In this document: positions 8,769 to 17,422 of the stretch, one piece after another
How positions within the stretch are numbered: the first letter of the stretch is position 1
Layout: each line of letters starts with the position of its first letter
NCBI GenBank assembly: GCA_963709075.1
Contig: CAVPUY010000008.1
Location: forward strand, 124,001-188,000
Reading direction: 5' to 3'
DNA from: Palsa-506 sp963709075
Lineage (GTDB): Bacteria; Actinomycetota; Actinomycetes; Streptosporangiales; Streptosporangiaceae
Length of the DNA stretch: 64,000 nt
Position numbers and translations under genes: made by a program
The notes under the pieces: generated by a model
What the model was told of the DNA's origin: nothing
The model's input: the letters and a program-made list of their open reading frames with translations, nothing else
Databases searched by the model: none

Positions 8769-8797
8769 GACATTCCCCGTTTCGCTGACGCCCTGGC

Positions 8798-9445
8798 ATG
8801 GCCGACAATAGCCCGATGGACCCCCAGGGTTTCAACCCAAATTCCCGGCTGCGCGCGTCTGACGCGGACCGCGACCGCGCCGCGTCGGTGCTGAACGAGG
8901 CCCTGGCCCAGGGCAGGCTGACGGCGGAAGAGCACTCGGAGCGGCTGGACGCGCTCTACGCCGCGAAGACGCATGCCGACATCGTCCCGGTCATCGATGA
9001 CCTGCCCGGTACGGCCGCGGCGGCGGTGCGGTCACCCGGCGCAGGCTCGCTGGCGCCGGCCGCGCCGGGGCGGCGGATGACCGCGATCTTCGGCGGCATC
9101 AGCCGGAAGGGGCGGTGGCGCCCGGAGCCAGTCACCAGCGTCCTCGCCATTTTCGGCGGCGCCGAGTTCGACCTTCGCGAGGCCGACCTGCCGGCCAGGG
9201 AGATCACCATCCACGCGGTCGCCGTGTGCGGCGGCGTGTCGATCACGGTCCCGCCGGAGATGCGGGTCATCGACACCGGCAGCGCGGTCATGGGCGGCCG
9301 GGAGATCGCCGGCGACAGCGCGGAGTCGGAAGCGCCGGACGCCCCGGTCCTGCGGATCACCGGGACCTGCGTGTGCGGCGGCGTCGAGGTCAAGCGCAAG
9401 GCCCGCCCCGGCGGCGGGGACAATCGGCGGCCGCGCATCACCTAG
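8798..9445 (+). CDS. DUF1707 protein with LiaF-like C-terminal domain
   Basis: A 215-residue protein. An N-terminal DUF1707 domain (RASDADRDRAASVLNEAL to HADIVPVIDDLPG, residues about 13-68) is common at the start of actinobacterial envelope-related proteins. The C-terminal part (AIFGGISRKGRW, AIFGGAEFDLREA, CGGVSITVPPEMRV) matches the cell-wall-stress LiaF-like beta domain. No membrane segment is seen, so it is probably cytoplasmic. It is divergent from the ABC-F gene and convergent with coxE1. Confidence 0.88.
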   Translation: MADNSPMDPQGFNPNSRLRASDADRDRAASVLNEALAQGRLTAEEHSERLDALYAAKTHADIVPVIDDLPGTAAAAVRSPGAGSLAPAAPGRRMTAIFGGISRKGRWRPEPVTSVLAIFGGAEFDLREADLPAREITIHAVAVCGGVSITVPPEMRVIDTGSAVMGGREIAGDSAESEAPDAPVLRITGTCVCGGVEVKRKARPGGGDNRRPRIT

Positions 9446-9481
9446 CCGGGGCTAGCCGCCAGGATCAGCCGGGTCGCGCCC

Positions 9482-9531
9482 GGCCGCCCGCCAGGCGACC
9501 CGGCGGGGCCGCCCGCTAGGCGACCCGGCGG
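9482..9531. repeat. 25-bp tandem duplication spanning the coxE1 stop
   Basis: Two adjacent 25-bp units (9482-9506 and 9507-9531) differ at one position. The T at that position in the second copy creates the stop codon (TAG, 9516-9518) of the minus-strand coxE1 gene; the first copy has no stop there. A duplication of the same period sits at the end of coxE2. Confidence 0.9.
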
Positions 9532-10739
9532 CCGGCGTGCACGAGCCGCCGGCGGACCGGATCGGCGAGCACCGCCGCCAGTTCGTCCACGGCGGCCAGC
9601 GTGTGCGCGCTCACTACCGCGTCACAATAGGGCCAGGCCGCCGCCATCCCGCCGGCCAACGGCTGGTAGGCCGGGCTCTTGGTCCGCGGGTTCACCCAGA
9701 TTATTTTAAACGCGACGAGCGACAGCCGGTCCATCTCCCGCCGGACGATGGCAGGGTCGCCGGTGTCCCAGCCGTCCGAGATGATCACGACTACCGCGCC
9801 GCGGGCCATGCCGCGGCGGCCGTAGGAGTCGTTGAAGTCCCTGAGCGACTCGCCGATCCTGGTGCCTCCCAGCCAGTCCGGCGCCGCCTGCCCGGCCTGG
9901 GCCAGCGCCAGGGCGGGACGGGACTTGGCTAGCGCAGGGGTCAGCCGGGTGAGCCGGGTGGCGAAGCTGAATACCTCCGCCCTGGCGCCGCCCGCCGCGC
10001 AGTACAGCAGCTGGATCATGGCCCGGGCGTAGGGCTCCATCGAGCCGGAGATATCGCAGAGGACGACGAGCCTGCGCGGCCGCAGGGCCGGCGCCCGGCC
10101 GATCAGGCTGACCGGATCCCCGCCGGTCCGGCGGGCCTCGCGGAGCGTGGAGCGCATGTCCATGTGCGGGCCGCGCCGCCGGCGCCGCGCCCGGCGGGAC
10201 CGGCGCAGCGGCACCGCCAGCGTTATCCGCCGCATCAGCCCGGCCAGCTCCGCCAGTTCTTCCGGTGTCAGCTCGGCGAAGTCCTTGGCCGCCAGCCGCT
10301 CCGCGGCGCTGCCGAGGAACCGGTGCTCGACGACGTGCCCGGGGTCGTCGGGCCCCGGCGCTGGCCGCTCGAACGTCCTGCCCGCCTCCGGCCGGGGCTG
10401 TCCGGCGTGCTCCTTCGCCGCCCTCGCCGCGCTGGCCAGCATGTCCCCCGGCGCCGCGCGCGGGCGGGCGGACGGTGCCGCCAATTCCTGGCCGCGCTGG
10501 TCCGCGGGGTCGGTCAGGTCGCCGAATACCGCGCTGAAGACGGCCTCCAGCGTCGCCATATGAGCCTGGCTGGACACAAGCGTCGCGGCAGCGCACCAGT
10601 ACAGCGCGCGCGGCGTCTGCGGCCTGGCCAGCGTCACCGCGCTGGCGAACCGCTCGCACCGGCCCGGGCCGACCGGCAGGCCAGCCAGCCGCAGCGCAGC
10701 GCCGAACCGCGCCGCGACGTCGGCCAGGTCGTCAGCCAT
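9516..10739 (-). CDS. coxE: CoxE-like VWA-domain protein, CO dehydrogenase locus 1
   Basis: A 407-residue protein of the CoxE family (VWA domain containing). The N-terminal helical half is followed by a C-terminal von Willebrand A domain with the MIDAS motif LCDISGSM, then IISDGWDTGD and IWVNPRTKS. In Oligotropha CoxE works with the AAA ATPase CoxD to install the Cu-S part of the Mo-Cu active site. The ATG at 10739 lies 47 bp after coxD1. An Arg-rich stretch near residues 180-200 (RRSRRARRRRR) is conspicuous. It is last in a coxMSLDE operon. Confidence 0.9.
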   Translation of the reverse strand: MADDLADVAARFGAALRLAGLPVGPGRCERFASAVTLARPQTPRALYWCAAATLVSSQAHMATLEAVFSAVFGDLTDPADQRGQELAAPSARPRAAPGDMLASAARAAKEHAGQPRPEAGRTFERPAPGPDDPGHVVEHRFLGSAAERLAAKDFAELTPEELAELAGLMRRITLAVPLRRSRRARRRRRGPHMDMRSTLREARRTGGDPVSLIGRAPALRPRRLVVLCDISGSMEPYARAMIQLLYCAAGGARAEVFSFATRLTRLTPALAKSRPALALAQAGQAAPDWLGGTRIGESLRDFNDSYGRRGMARGAVVVIISDGWDTGDPAIVRREMDRLSLVAFKIIWVNPRTKSPAYQPLAGGMAAAWPYCDAVVSAHTLAAVDELAAVLADPVRRRLVHAGRRVA

Positions 10740-10786
10740 GGCTGGGCTGGGCGGCGGACCGCGAGGCCCCGGCGGTCGTGCGGTCG

Positions 10787-11680
10787 TCAGCCATCGTTGC
10801 CGACCAGCGAGGAGTATCCGGCCGCGCGGGCGGCATCGAGGTCTTCGGCGTACTTGAGCACGGCGCCCGCGGTCTGCTCGGCAGCCGCCTCGTCCAGCTT
10901 CTCGGCGCCGAGCACATGCAGCGCCGCCGTCCAGCTGATCGCCTCGGCGATGCCGGGCGGCTTGGCGAGCTCGAGGCCGCGGAGCCGGGCGACGCCGGCC
11001 GCCACCTGCCCGGCGAGCGGCGCCGCCGCGGCCGGCACCCGGCGGCGGATGATGGCGGCCACCTGGCCGGTCGCCGGGTAGTCGATCCAGTGGTAGAGGC
11101 ACCGGCGCTTGAGCGCGTCGTGCAGGTCCCTGGTCCGGTTCGAGGTGAGCACCACGATCGGCGGGAACGCCGCGCGCCTGGTGCCGAGCTCGGGGATGGT
11201 CACGGCGGACTCGGCAAGCAGCTCGAACAGGAACGCCTCGAACTCGTCGTCGCCGCGGTCGACCTCGTCGATCAGCAGCACCGCCGGGCGCGGCCCCGGA
11301 TGATCGAGCGCGGCGAGCAGCGGCCGCTCCAGCAGGTACTCGGCGCTGAACAGGTCCGATTCGCGCAGCGTGCCGCCCTGGGCCTCGGCCAGCCGGATCG
11401 CGAGCAGCTGCCGCGGGTAGTTCCACTCGTACAGCGCCTCGGCTGAGGTAAGGCCCTCGTAGCACTGCAGCCGGATCAGCGGCGTCTCAAGCGCGCGGGC
11501 GAGGGCCTGCGCCGCGCCGGTCTTGCCGACTCCCGGCTCGCCCTCAAGCAGGATCGGCTGGCTCATCCGGGCGGCCAGGAACAGGCTGGTGCCCAGCGCC
11601 TCATCGGCCAGGTAGTCGGCGCCGTCCAGGGCGGCGAGCAGGGTGCCGACATCGGGCAGCCGCTCCGTGAGTTCGCTCAT
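10787..11680 (-). CDS. coxD: CoxD-like MoxR-family AAA ATPase, locus 1
   Basis: A 297-residue AAA+ ATPase of the MoxR type. It has Walker A GEPGVGKTG, Walker B LLIDEVDRGD, sensor TSNRTRDLHDALKRRC and the CoxD-typical QCYEGLTSAEALYEWNY. Together with CoxE it is expected to act as a chaperone that matures the CO dehydrogenase active site. ATG at 11680; it lies 106 bp downstream of coxL1 in the same direction. The N-terminus (ELTERLPDVGTLLAALDG) is complete. Confidence 0.92.
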   Translation of the reverse strand: MSELTERLPDVGTLLAALDGADYLADEALGTSLFLAARMSQPILLEGEPGVGKTGAAQALARALETPLIRLQCYEGLTSAEALYEWNYPRQLLAIRLAEAQGGTLRESDLFSAEYLLERPLLAALDHPGPRPAVLLIDEVDRGDDEFEAFLFELLAESAVTIPELGTRRAAFPPIVVLTSNRTRDLHDALKRRCLYHWIDYPATGQVAAIIRRRVPAAAAPLAGQVAAGVARLRGLELAKPPGIAEAISWTAALHVLGAEKLDEAAAEQTAGAVLKYAEDLDAARAAGYSSLVGNDG

Positions 11681-11786
11681 TCCGGGCAGCGGCCCTGATC
11701 GTCAGCGGACGGCTGCCTGCATCCTGGACCGCACACGTACCACATGTGCCCATCATGCAGCAGGCCTCGCAATGGCCGGCCGGCGG

Positions 11787-14141
11787 TCACGGGATCGCCA
11801 GGTCAGCGCGCAGCGGGCGGCCCTGCAATGCGCTCCACACGCCTGCCGGGGTGAGCGGCATGTCGGCGTGCCGGAGGCCGAAGGGCGCGAGCGCGTCGAG
11901 TACCGAGTTGACCACGGCGGCGGGCGAGCCGACCGTGGCCGCCTCGCCGATGCCCTTGGCCCCGATCGGATGGTGCGGTGACGGCGTGACCGTGCCGCCG
12001 AGTTCCCAGGACGGGCACTCCACCGATGTGGGCAGCAGGTAGTCCATGAACGAGCCGCCGAGGCAGTTGCCGTCGGAGTCGAAGGCAATGACCTGCATGA
12101 GGGCCATGCCGACCCCGTCGGCGAGCCCGCCGTGCACCTGCCCCTCGACGATCATCGGGTTGATCTGCACGCCGCAGTCGTCCACGGCGATGAACCGGCG
12201 GACCTTGACCATCCCGGTGCCAGGATCCACGTCGGTAACGCAGATGTAGGCGCCGAACGGAAAGGTGAGGTTCGGCGGGTCGTAGACGGTCTCGGCGTCC
12301 AGGTGGCCTTCCACGCCGTCCGGCAGCTCGAGTGCCCCGTGTGCGGCCATCGCGATCTCCGCGATGCCCCTGGCCTTCTCCGGGTCGCCGCGAACCTGCC
12401 ATTTCCCGTCTGCCCAGGCCAGGTCGTCCGGTGACACCTCGAGCATGGCCGCGGCGATGATCCTGGCCCGCTCGCGGACCTTGCGGGCGACCACGGCGGC
12501 CGCCGCTCCGGAGACCGGCGTGGAGCGGGATCCGTAGGTGCCGAGGCCGAACGGCGTCCGGTCGGTGTCGCCGTGCACCACGTCGACGTCGTCCGGCGAC
12601 AGGCCGAGTTCCTCGGCGACGATCTGCGCGAAGGTGGTCTCGTGGCCTTGGCCCTGGGTCTGGCAGGACACCGCGAGCACCGCCTTCCCGGTGGGGTGCA
12701 CCCGCAGGTCGGCGCCGTCGGCCATACCGAGGCCGAGGATGTCCATGTGCTTGCGCGGCCCGGCGCCGACCCCTTCGGTGAAGAAGCTGATCCCGATGCC
12801 CATGTACTCGCCGCGCTCGCGTCCGGCCGCCTGCTCGCGGCGCAGCTCGGGATAGCCGGCGATGTCCATCGCGAGCTGCATCGCCCGCGGGTAGTCGCCG
12901 GAGTCGTACTCCCAGCCGGTCGGGCAGGTGTAGGGGAACTGCTCGGGGCGCAGCAGGTTCTTCATCCGCAGCTCGGCCGGATCGGCGCCGAGCTCGGCGG
13001 CCAGCAGGTCGACCAGCCGTTCCACCAGGTACACGGCCTCGGTAATGCGGAATGAGCAGGCGTAGGCGACCCCGCCCGGCGCCTTGTTCGTGTAGACGGC
13101 GGTCACCTCGCAGTACGCGGCCCGCAGGTCGTAGGAGCCGGTGAACATGTGGAAGAACCCGGCCGGGTACTTGCTCGGCTGCGCGGTCGCGTTGAACGCG
13201 CCGTGGTCGGCAAGCACCCTGGCCCGCACGGCCAGGATCTGGCCGTCGGCGGTGGCGGCGATCTCGCCGTGCATGTGGTAGTCCCGGGCGAACGTGGTGG
13301 ACATCAGGTTCTCTGACCGGTCCTCGACCCACTTGACCGGCCGGCCGGTCACCATGGAGCCGACGATCGCGCAGAGGTACCCGGGATAGATCGGAACCTT
13401 GTTGCCGAAGCCGCCGCCGATGTCCGGCGACACGATCCGGATCTTGTGCTCGGGCAGGCCGGTCATCATCGCGTACAGCGTCCGGTGCGCGTGCGGCGCC
13501 TGCGTCGTCGACCAGACGGTCAGCCGCCCGGTGACCGTGTCCATGTCGGCCACTGCGCCGCAGGTCTCCAGCGGCGCGGGATGCGACCGCGGGTAGAGCA
13601 TGTCGCGCGCCACCACCACGTCCGCGGCGGCGAAGACCGCGTCCGTCGCCGCCTTGTCGCCGGCCTCCCAGTCGAAGATGTGGTTGTCCTGCTGGCCCGC
13701 TATGTCGTCACGGATCACCGGGGCGCCCTGGCCGAGGGCGCTGCCCGCGGCGATCACCGCGGGCAGCGGCTCATACTCGACATTGATCAGCTCGAGCGCG
13801 TCCCTGGCGGCGTACCGGTCCGTGGCCACGACGAACGCCACCTCCTGGCCCTGGAACCGGACCTTGTCGGTGGCCAGCACCGCCTGCACGTCCGCCGACA
13901 GCGTCGGCATCCAGGCCAGGCCGCGCTCGGCCAGCGACTCGCCGGTGATGACGGCCTCGACCCTGGGGTGCGCCTCGGCGGCCGCGGTGTCGACCGAGAT
14001 GATCCTGGCATGCGGCAGCGGGCTGCGCAGGATCGCGCCGTGCAGCATCCCGGGCAGCGCGATGTCGTCAACGAAGATGCCCTTGCCGCGCAGGAAGCGG
14101 GCATCCTCCTTGCGCGGCAGCGATCCGTAGGCCCCGGTCAC
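11787..14141 (-). CDS. coxL: Aerobic carbon-monoxide dehydrogenase large subunit, form I (locus 1)
   Basis: A 784-residue molybdopterin-cytosine-dinucleotide subunit of the xanthine oxidase family. The active-site loop reads AYACSFR, which fits the form I CoxL signature AYxCSFR (Cys binds Cu); form II enzymes have AYRGAGR. GGGFGNKVPIYPG, QGQGHETTFAQI and GAKGIGEAATVG (catalytic Glu) are present. It begins with GTG, overlapping the coxS1 stop as GTGA, so translation is coupled. It catalyses CO plus water to CO2 with two electrons. The Arg usual before the Cys in many CoxL is Ala here, unlike CoxL2 in this window. Confidence 0.94.
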   Translation of the reverse strand: MTGAYGSLPRKEDARFLRGKGIFVDDIALPGMLHGAILRSPLPHARIISVDTAAAEAHPRVEAVITGESLAERGLAWMPTLSADVQAVLATDKVRFQGQEVAFVVATDRYAARDALELINVEYEPLPAVIAAGSALGQGAPVIRDDIAGQQDNHIFDWEAGDKAATDAVFAAADVVVARDMLYPRSHPAPLETCGAVADMDTVTGRLTVWSTTQAPHAHRTLYAMMTGLPEHKIRIVSPDIGGGFGNKVPIYPGYLCAIVGSMVTGRPVKWVEDRSENLMSTTFARDYHMHGEIAATADGQILAVRARVLADHGAFNATAQPSKYPAGFFHMFTGSYDLRAAYCEVTAVYTNKAPGGVAYACSFRITEAVYLVERLVDLLAAELGADPAELRMKNLLRPEQFPYTCPTGWEYDSGDYPRAMQLAMDIAGYPELRREQAAGRERGEYMGIGISFFTEGVGAGPRKHMDILGLGMADGADLRVHPTGKAVLAVSCQTQGQGHETTFAQIVAEELGLSPDDVDVVHGDTDRTPFGLGTYGSRSTPVSGAAAAVVARKVRERARIIAAAMLEVSPDDLAWADGKWQVRGDPEKARGIAEIAMAAHGALELPDGVEGHLDAETVYDPPNLTFPFGAYICVTDVDPGTGMVKVRRFIAVDDCGVQINPMIVEGQVHGGLADGVGMALMQVIAFDSDGNCLGGSFMDYLLPTSVECPSWELGGTVTPSPHHPIGAKGIGEAATVGSPAAVVNSVLDALAPFGLRHADMPLTPAGVWSALQGRPLRADLAIP

Positions 14142-14641
14142 GCGGGCACCTCAGGCGCGGCTCCGTCGTCCCCGCCGCGTGCGGCCTCGTGCTTGCTGGC
14201 CCAGCGGACGGACCTGACGATGTTCTCGTACCCGGTGCACCGGCAGATCTGGCCGGACAGCGCCTCCCGGATCTCCGCGGCCGACGGGTCCGGGTTGCGG
14301 TCAAGCAGCCACCGGGCGGTGAGCATCATGCCGGGCGTGCAGAATCCGCATTGCAGCCCGTGGCACTCCGCGAAGCCCTGCTGGACCGGGTCGAGCTCAC
14401 CGCCCCGCGCCAGCCCTTCCACCGTGCGGACGCGGTGACCGTCTGCCATGGCCGCCAGAACCGTGCACGACTTCACCGGCGTCTCGTCCAGCCACACCAC
14501 GCACGCCCCGCAGTTAGAGGTGTCGCAGCCCCAGTGCGATCCGGTCAGCCCCAGGTCGTCCCTCAGGAAGTGGATGAGCAGCAGCCTAGGCTCGACGTCG
14601 CGGGCGTAGCTAGCGCCGTTGACCTGCACCGTGACCTTCAT
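14138..14641 (-). CDS. coxS: CO dehydrogenase small iron-sulfur subunit (locus 1)
   Basis: A 167-residue protein with two [2Fe-2S] clusters. The plant-type ferredoxin cluster is in GCDTSNCGACVVW with a later Cys in VKSCTV. The second, in the helical domain, uses QCGFCTPGM and CRCTGYENIV. It carries electrons from the Mo site in CoxL to FAD in CoxM. The ATG overlaps the coxM1 stop as ATGA and the gene ends overlapping coxL1. Confidence 0.95.
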   Translation of the reverse strand: MKVTVQVNGASYARDVEPRLLLIHFLRDDLGLTGSHWGCDTSNCGACVVWLDETPVKSCTVLAAMADGHRVRTVEGLARGGELDPVQQGFAECHGLQCGFCTPGMMLTARWLLDRNPDPSAAEIREALSGQICRCTGYENIVRSVRWASKHEAARGGDDGAAPEVPA

Positions 14642-15564
14642 CCCGGCCGCCCGGGCCGTGGGCCGGGCGGGTCACGGGGAGCGGTGCCCGCTGGCTCGTC
14701 CTGGTCCTTGGCCCGCTGCAGCGCGCGGCGGAGCGCCCTGGTGGTGAGCTCGCTGGCGAGGTGCCGCTTGTAGTCGGCCGGACCGCGCTGGTCCGAGCTC
14801 GGACGGCAGTGCTCGGCGGCGATCTGGCCGGCCCGGGCGAAGCTCGCCTCGGTGGCCGGGCTGCCGCGCAGGAACTCCTCGGCCTCGGCGGCGGCGAAAT
14901 GCTGCGCGCCGACAGCGGTCAGGCCGATCCCGGCGTCGGCGATGGTATCGCCGTCCAGCCAGATGGCCGCGCCGGCCGCGCCTACCGGCCAGTCACCCAC
15001 CCGGCGCGCGACCTTCTGATAGGCGCTGCCGCCGCCGGGCCTGACCGCGATCCTGATCTCGGTGAGCAGCTCGGCGGGGCCGACCACGGTCTCGTAAGGC
15101 CCGGTGTGAAAATCCCTGGCCGGCACCGTCCTGGTGCCGTCCGGGCCGCGGATGACCATGATTGCCTTCAGCGCCGCGAACGTCGCCGACAGGTCCTCGG
15201 ACGGGTCGGCCTGGCAGAGCGAGCCGCCGACGGTTCCCCAGAGGCGCACGATCGGATCGGCGATGACCCGCTCCGCGTCGTGCAGGATCGCGGAAAGGCC
15301 GGCCGACGGCGACTCAAGCAGCTGCGCGTGCCGGGTCAGCGCGCCGATCCGCAGCTCGCCGTCAGCCTCCGTGATAAAGGAAAGCTCACTGAGCGCGTTG
15401 ACGTCGATCAGCGTCTCCGGCTGCGCGAGCCGCAGCTTCATCATCGGGATCAGGCTGTGGCCGCCGGCCAGCACGCGGGCCTCGGGACCGTACCTGACCA
15501 GCAGGGAAACCGCATGCTCGACGCTCGTCGCCTTCTCGTACTCGACGTGCGCCGGAACCTGCAT
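14638..15564 (-). CDS. coxM: CO dehydrogenase FAD-binding medium subunit (locus 1)
   Basis: A 308-residue FAD-binding subunit of the CoxM/CutM type. FAD motifs are AGGHSLIPMMKLRLA near residue 34 and WGTVGGSLCQADP near residue 110, followed by the CO dehydrogenase flavoprotein C-terminal domain. It opens the minus-strand coxMSLDE operon from ATG 15564. The 271 bp to the divergent LysR gene should hold both promoters. Confidence 0.94.
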   Translation of the reverse strand: MQVPAHVEYEKATSVEHAVSLLVRYGPEARVLAGGHSLIPMMKLRLAQPETLIDVNALSELSFITEADGELRIGALTRHAQLLESPSAGLSAILHDAERVIADPIVRLWGTVGGSLCQADPSEDLSATFAALKAIMVIRGPDGTRTVPARDFHTGPYETVVGPAELLTEIRIAVRPGGGSAYQKVARRVGDWPVGAAGAAIWLDGDTIADAGIGLTAVGAQHFAAAEAEEFLRGSPATEASFARAGQIAAEHCRPSSDQRGPADYKRHLASELTTRALRRALQRAKDQDEPAGTAPRDPPGPRPGRPG

Positions 15565-15683
15565 GCGCCCTCCCTGGTGCTACGCCACGCCTGCTGAGTT
15601 TACGAGGCGCCCGCGGCGGACGGCGACGGCGGACGGCGCCGGGGTGCTGGATCTGGCCAGCGCACCCCATCGAGGGTGCGCGG

Positions 15684-15745
15684 CCGAAGGTGCGCGATCG
15701 CGCGATCCACCACCACCGAAGGTGCGCGGTCGCGCGATCCACCAC
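15684..15745. repeat. Two copies of a dispersed palindromic repeat in the cox divergent promoter
   Basis: Two units (15684-15714 and 15716-15745, spaced 32 bp) share CCGAAGGTGCGCG then TCGCGCGATCCACCAC. Each contains the self-complementary core GATCGCGCGATC or a one-base variant of it. A third, diverged copy lies at 56516-56545 beside the serine-recombinase cassette. This looks like a small dispersed repeat (REP-like) rather than an operator private to cox, but a regulatory effect is possible because it lies between coxM1 and the LysR gene. Confidence 0.82.
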
Positions 15746-15835
15746 GTTCGCGGCGGCCCGCCGCGACCTCGCGGGCCGTGCCGGGCACGCGGCGGCGGCC
15801 AACAGCCGGCCTGGTGCGGGATAATCGACACTGTC

Positions 15836-16783
15836 ATGACGCTTACCCAGCTGAACGCGTTCGTCCTGGTGGCCAGGCTCGGCTCGGTGACCGCGGCTGC
15901 GAACGCGCTCGGCGTCAGCGAGCCTGCCGTCTCGCAGGCGCTGTCGGCGCTCCGGCAGCACCTGGGCGACCCGCTGGTCAGTCGCGGGCCGGCGGGCATG
16001 ACGCTGACCGCGGGCGGTTCCCGGCTGCTCGCCACCGCGTCGCAGATCGTGGTGCTCGGCGCCGAGGCGCACGCCGCGGTCAGGGCCGCACGGGGCGCGC
16101 CGGACCAGCTGCGCCTGGTGGCCACGCCCGCCATCGCGGAATTCGTGGTCAGCCCGCTGATGGAGGCGTTCACCCGGCGCTTCGCCGGCTCGGTAGAGGT
16201 GTCCGCCGGGGTGGCCGCGAGCAACGAGATGGCTGTGCTTGTGGCGAACCGGCTCGCCGACGCGGCGATCGGCCCTGGCGTGCCGGACGACCCGGCCCTC
16301 CCGGTGGTCACCGAGCCGATCTTCCGCTACCGGCTCGTGGTCGTCACCGCCGGCAAGTCCAGGCTGCGGGGGAGCGCAAGCCAGTGGCGCTGGCTGGTGG
16401 ACCCGTCCGGCACCGATCCGGGCAGCGACACCGGCCAGCTGCTTGCCCGGCTGCGGATCCCGGATGCCAGGATCGGCGTGTTCCCCAACCAGACCGCGGC
16501 CTGGGCCGCGGCCGCCGACGGGGCCGGGGTGGCGCCGGCGGTCGAGCACCTGGTCGCGCAGCAGCTGCGCCGGGGCGAGCTCTCGCTGGTCGAGCTGCCA
16601 GGAACGCCGATGGACGCGTGCTGGCACGTCACCATGCTGGAGCGGCAGCACCGGAGCACGACCGCAAGCTCGCTGCGGCGCTTCCTCGGCACCCCGGAGG
16701 CCATGCAGCTGATGCGCTCGCCAGCGGCAGGCGTGCCGCCGTCCCGGTTCCGCCCTCCGGTATACGTGACGATCTGGAGCTGA
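15836..16783 (+). CDS. LysR-type regulator, probable CO-dehydrogenase regulator (CutR-like)
   Basis: A 315-residue LysR-type transcriptional regulator. The winged helix-turn-helix spans residues 4-62 (LNAFVLVARLGSVTAAANA, then GVSEPAVSQALSALRQ), followed by a periplasmic-binding-like effector domain ending near VYVTIWS. It is divergent from coxMSLDE and upstream of the second coxMSL locus, the position of CutR, the LysR regulator of CO dehydrogenase in Mycobacterium. I infer it senses CO status or a related metabolite and controls one or both loci. Start ATG 15836; the longer frame upstream has no LysR content. Confidence 0.88.
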   Translation: MTLTQLNAFVLVARLGSVTAAANALGVSEPAVSQALSALRQHLGDPLVSRGPAGMTLTAGGSRLLATASQIVVLGAEAHAAVRAARGAPDQLRLVATPAIAEFVVSPLMEAFTRRFAGSVEVSAGVAASNEMAVLVANRLADAAIGPGVPDDPALPVVTEPIFRYRLVVVTAGKSRLRGSASQWRWLVDPSGTDPGSDTGQLLARLRIPDARIGVFPNQTAAWAAAADGAGVAPAVEHLVAQQLRRGELSLVELPGTPMDACWHVTMLERQHRSTTASSLRRFLGTPEAMQLMRSPAAGVPPSRFRPPVYVTIWS

Positions 16784-16988
16784 CCCGGCCCGGCCGCAGC
16801 CAGGCCGCGCTGACCCGGCCCGGCGGGCAGCGAGCCGGGGCACCCGCAGAACCGCAGGCCACGGGCCTGCACGGGCATCTTAAGCAAGAGGTTATTCCTG
16901 CATTGCGGGGCGGCGGCCCGGGGGACATAGTGGCGCATATCACAGGCGACGGCGCCGTGCGGCCCGTCCGGCGGCGGGAGCAAGCTCC

Positions 16989-17384
16989 ATGCGGATCGAG
17001 TCCAGCGGCCACAGCCAGGGCAATCCGCGCCTTTACGAGCTGGTCGAGCACTCGCCGAAGACCGGCAAGAGCCCGACCGTCTGGGCGTGGCCCGAGCTGA
17101 TGGACTATCTCAAGATCGCCGGGCAGCCGGTGCCCGGGCCGTGGCCGCCGCATCAGCAGCCGCGGCCTGACCCGGAGGAGGACACGCTGCCGGTGGCGGT
17201 CGCCGACCCGGAGTCCGCCCGGCCACGCGGCGGCCCAGGGCCGGAGGTACCCGGGCTCGGCGCGCCCGAGCCCGCCACTGGCAGCGAGCCCGCCACCCGC
17301 AGCGAGCCCGCCGCCCGCAGCGAGCCCGCCACCCGCGGCGAGCCCGCGGCCGGCCCCGAGTCCGCGCCCCCAGCGCGCGGCTGA
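16989..17384 (+). CDS. Hypothetical protein with hexapeptide-repeat tail
   Basis: A 131-residue protein. The first 55 residues (MRIESSGHSQGNPRLYELVE, VWAWPELMDYLKIAGQPVPG) look like a small folded domain rich in aromatic residues; the rest is disordered Pro/Glu/Ala ending in a run of EPAxRS units. It precedes coxM2 by 38 bp in the same direction, so it is probably the first gene of that operon. No family is recognised. The compositional shift between head and tail suggests a genuine protein with a repeat-expanded tail. Confidence 0.6.
   Translation: MRIESSGHSQGNPRLYELVEHSPKTGKSPTVWAWPELMDYLKIAGQPVPGPWPPHQQPRPDPEEDTLPVAVADPESARPRGGPGPEVPGLGAPEPATGSEPATRSEPAARSEPATRGEPAAGPESAPPARG
17268..17357. 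repeat. 18-bp in-frame tandem repeat
   Basis: Five 18-bp units beginning GAGCCCGCC encode EPATGS, EPATRS, EPAARS, EPATRG and EPAAGP. The frame is preserved, which supports the reading frame of the 131-residue protein. Confidence 0.88.
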
Positions 17385-17422
17385 CCCGCGGCCCGACGTC
17401 CAGCCAGGACACGGAGGATCGT

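Noticed and set aside
15684..15745. Possible CRISPR-like pair or private LysR operator
   Set aside because: Only two tandem units with almost no spacer and a third copy far away; LysR sites are usually T-N11-A, which was not convincingly separable here.
16783..16830. Short direct repeat CTGACCCGGCCCGGC after the LysR gene
   Set aside because: Too short and GC-simple to distinguish from background in this genome.
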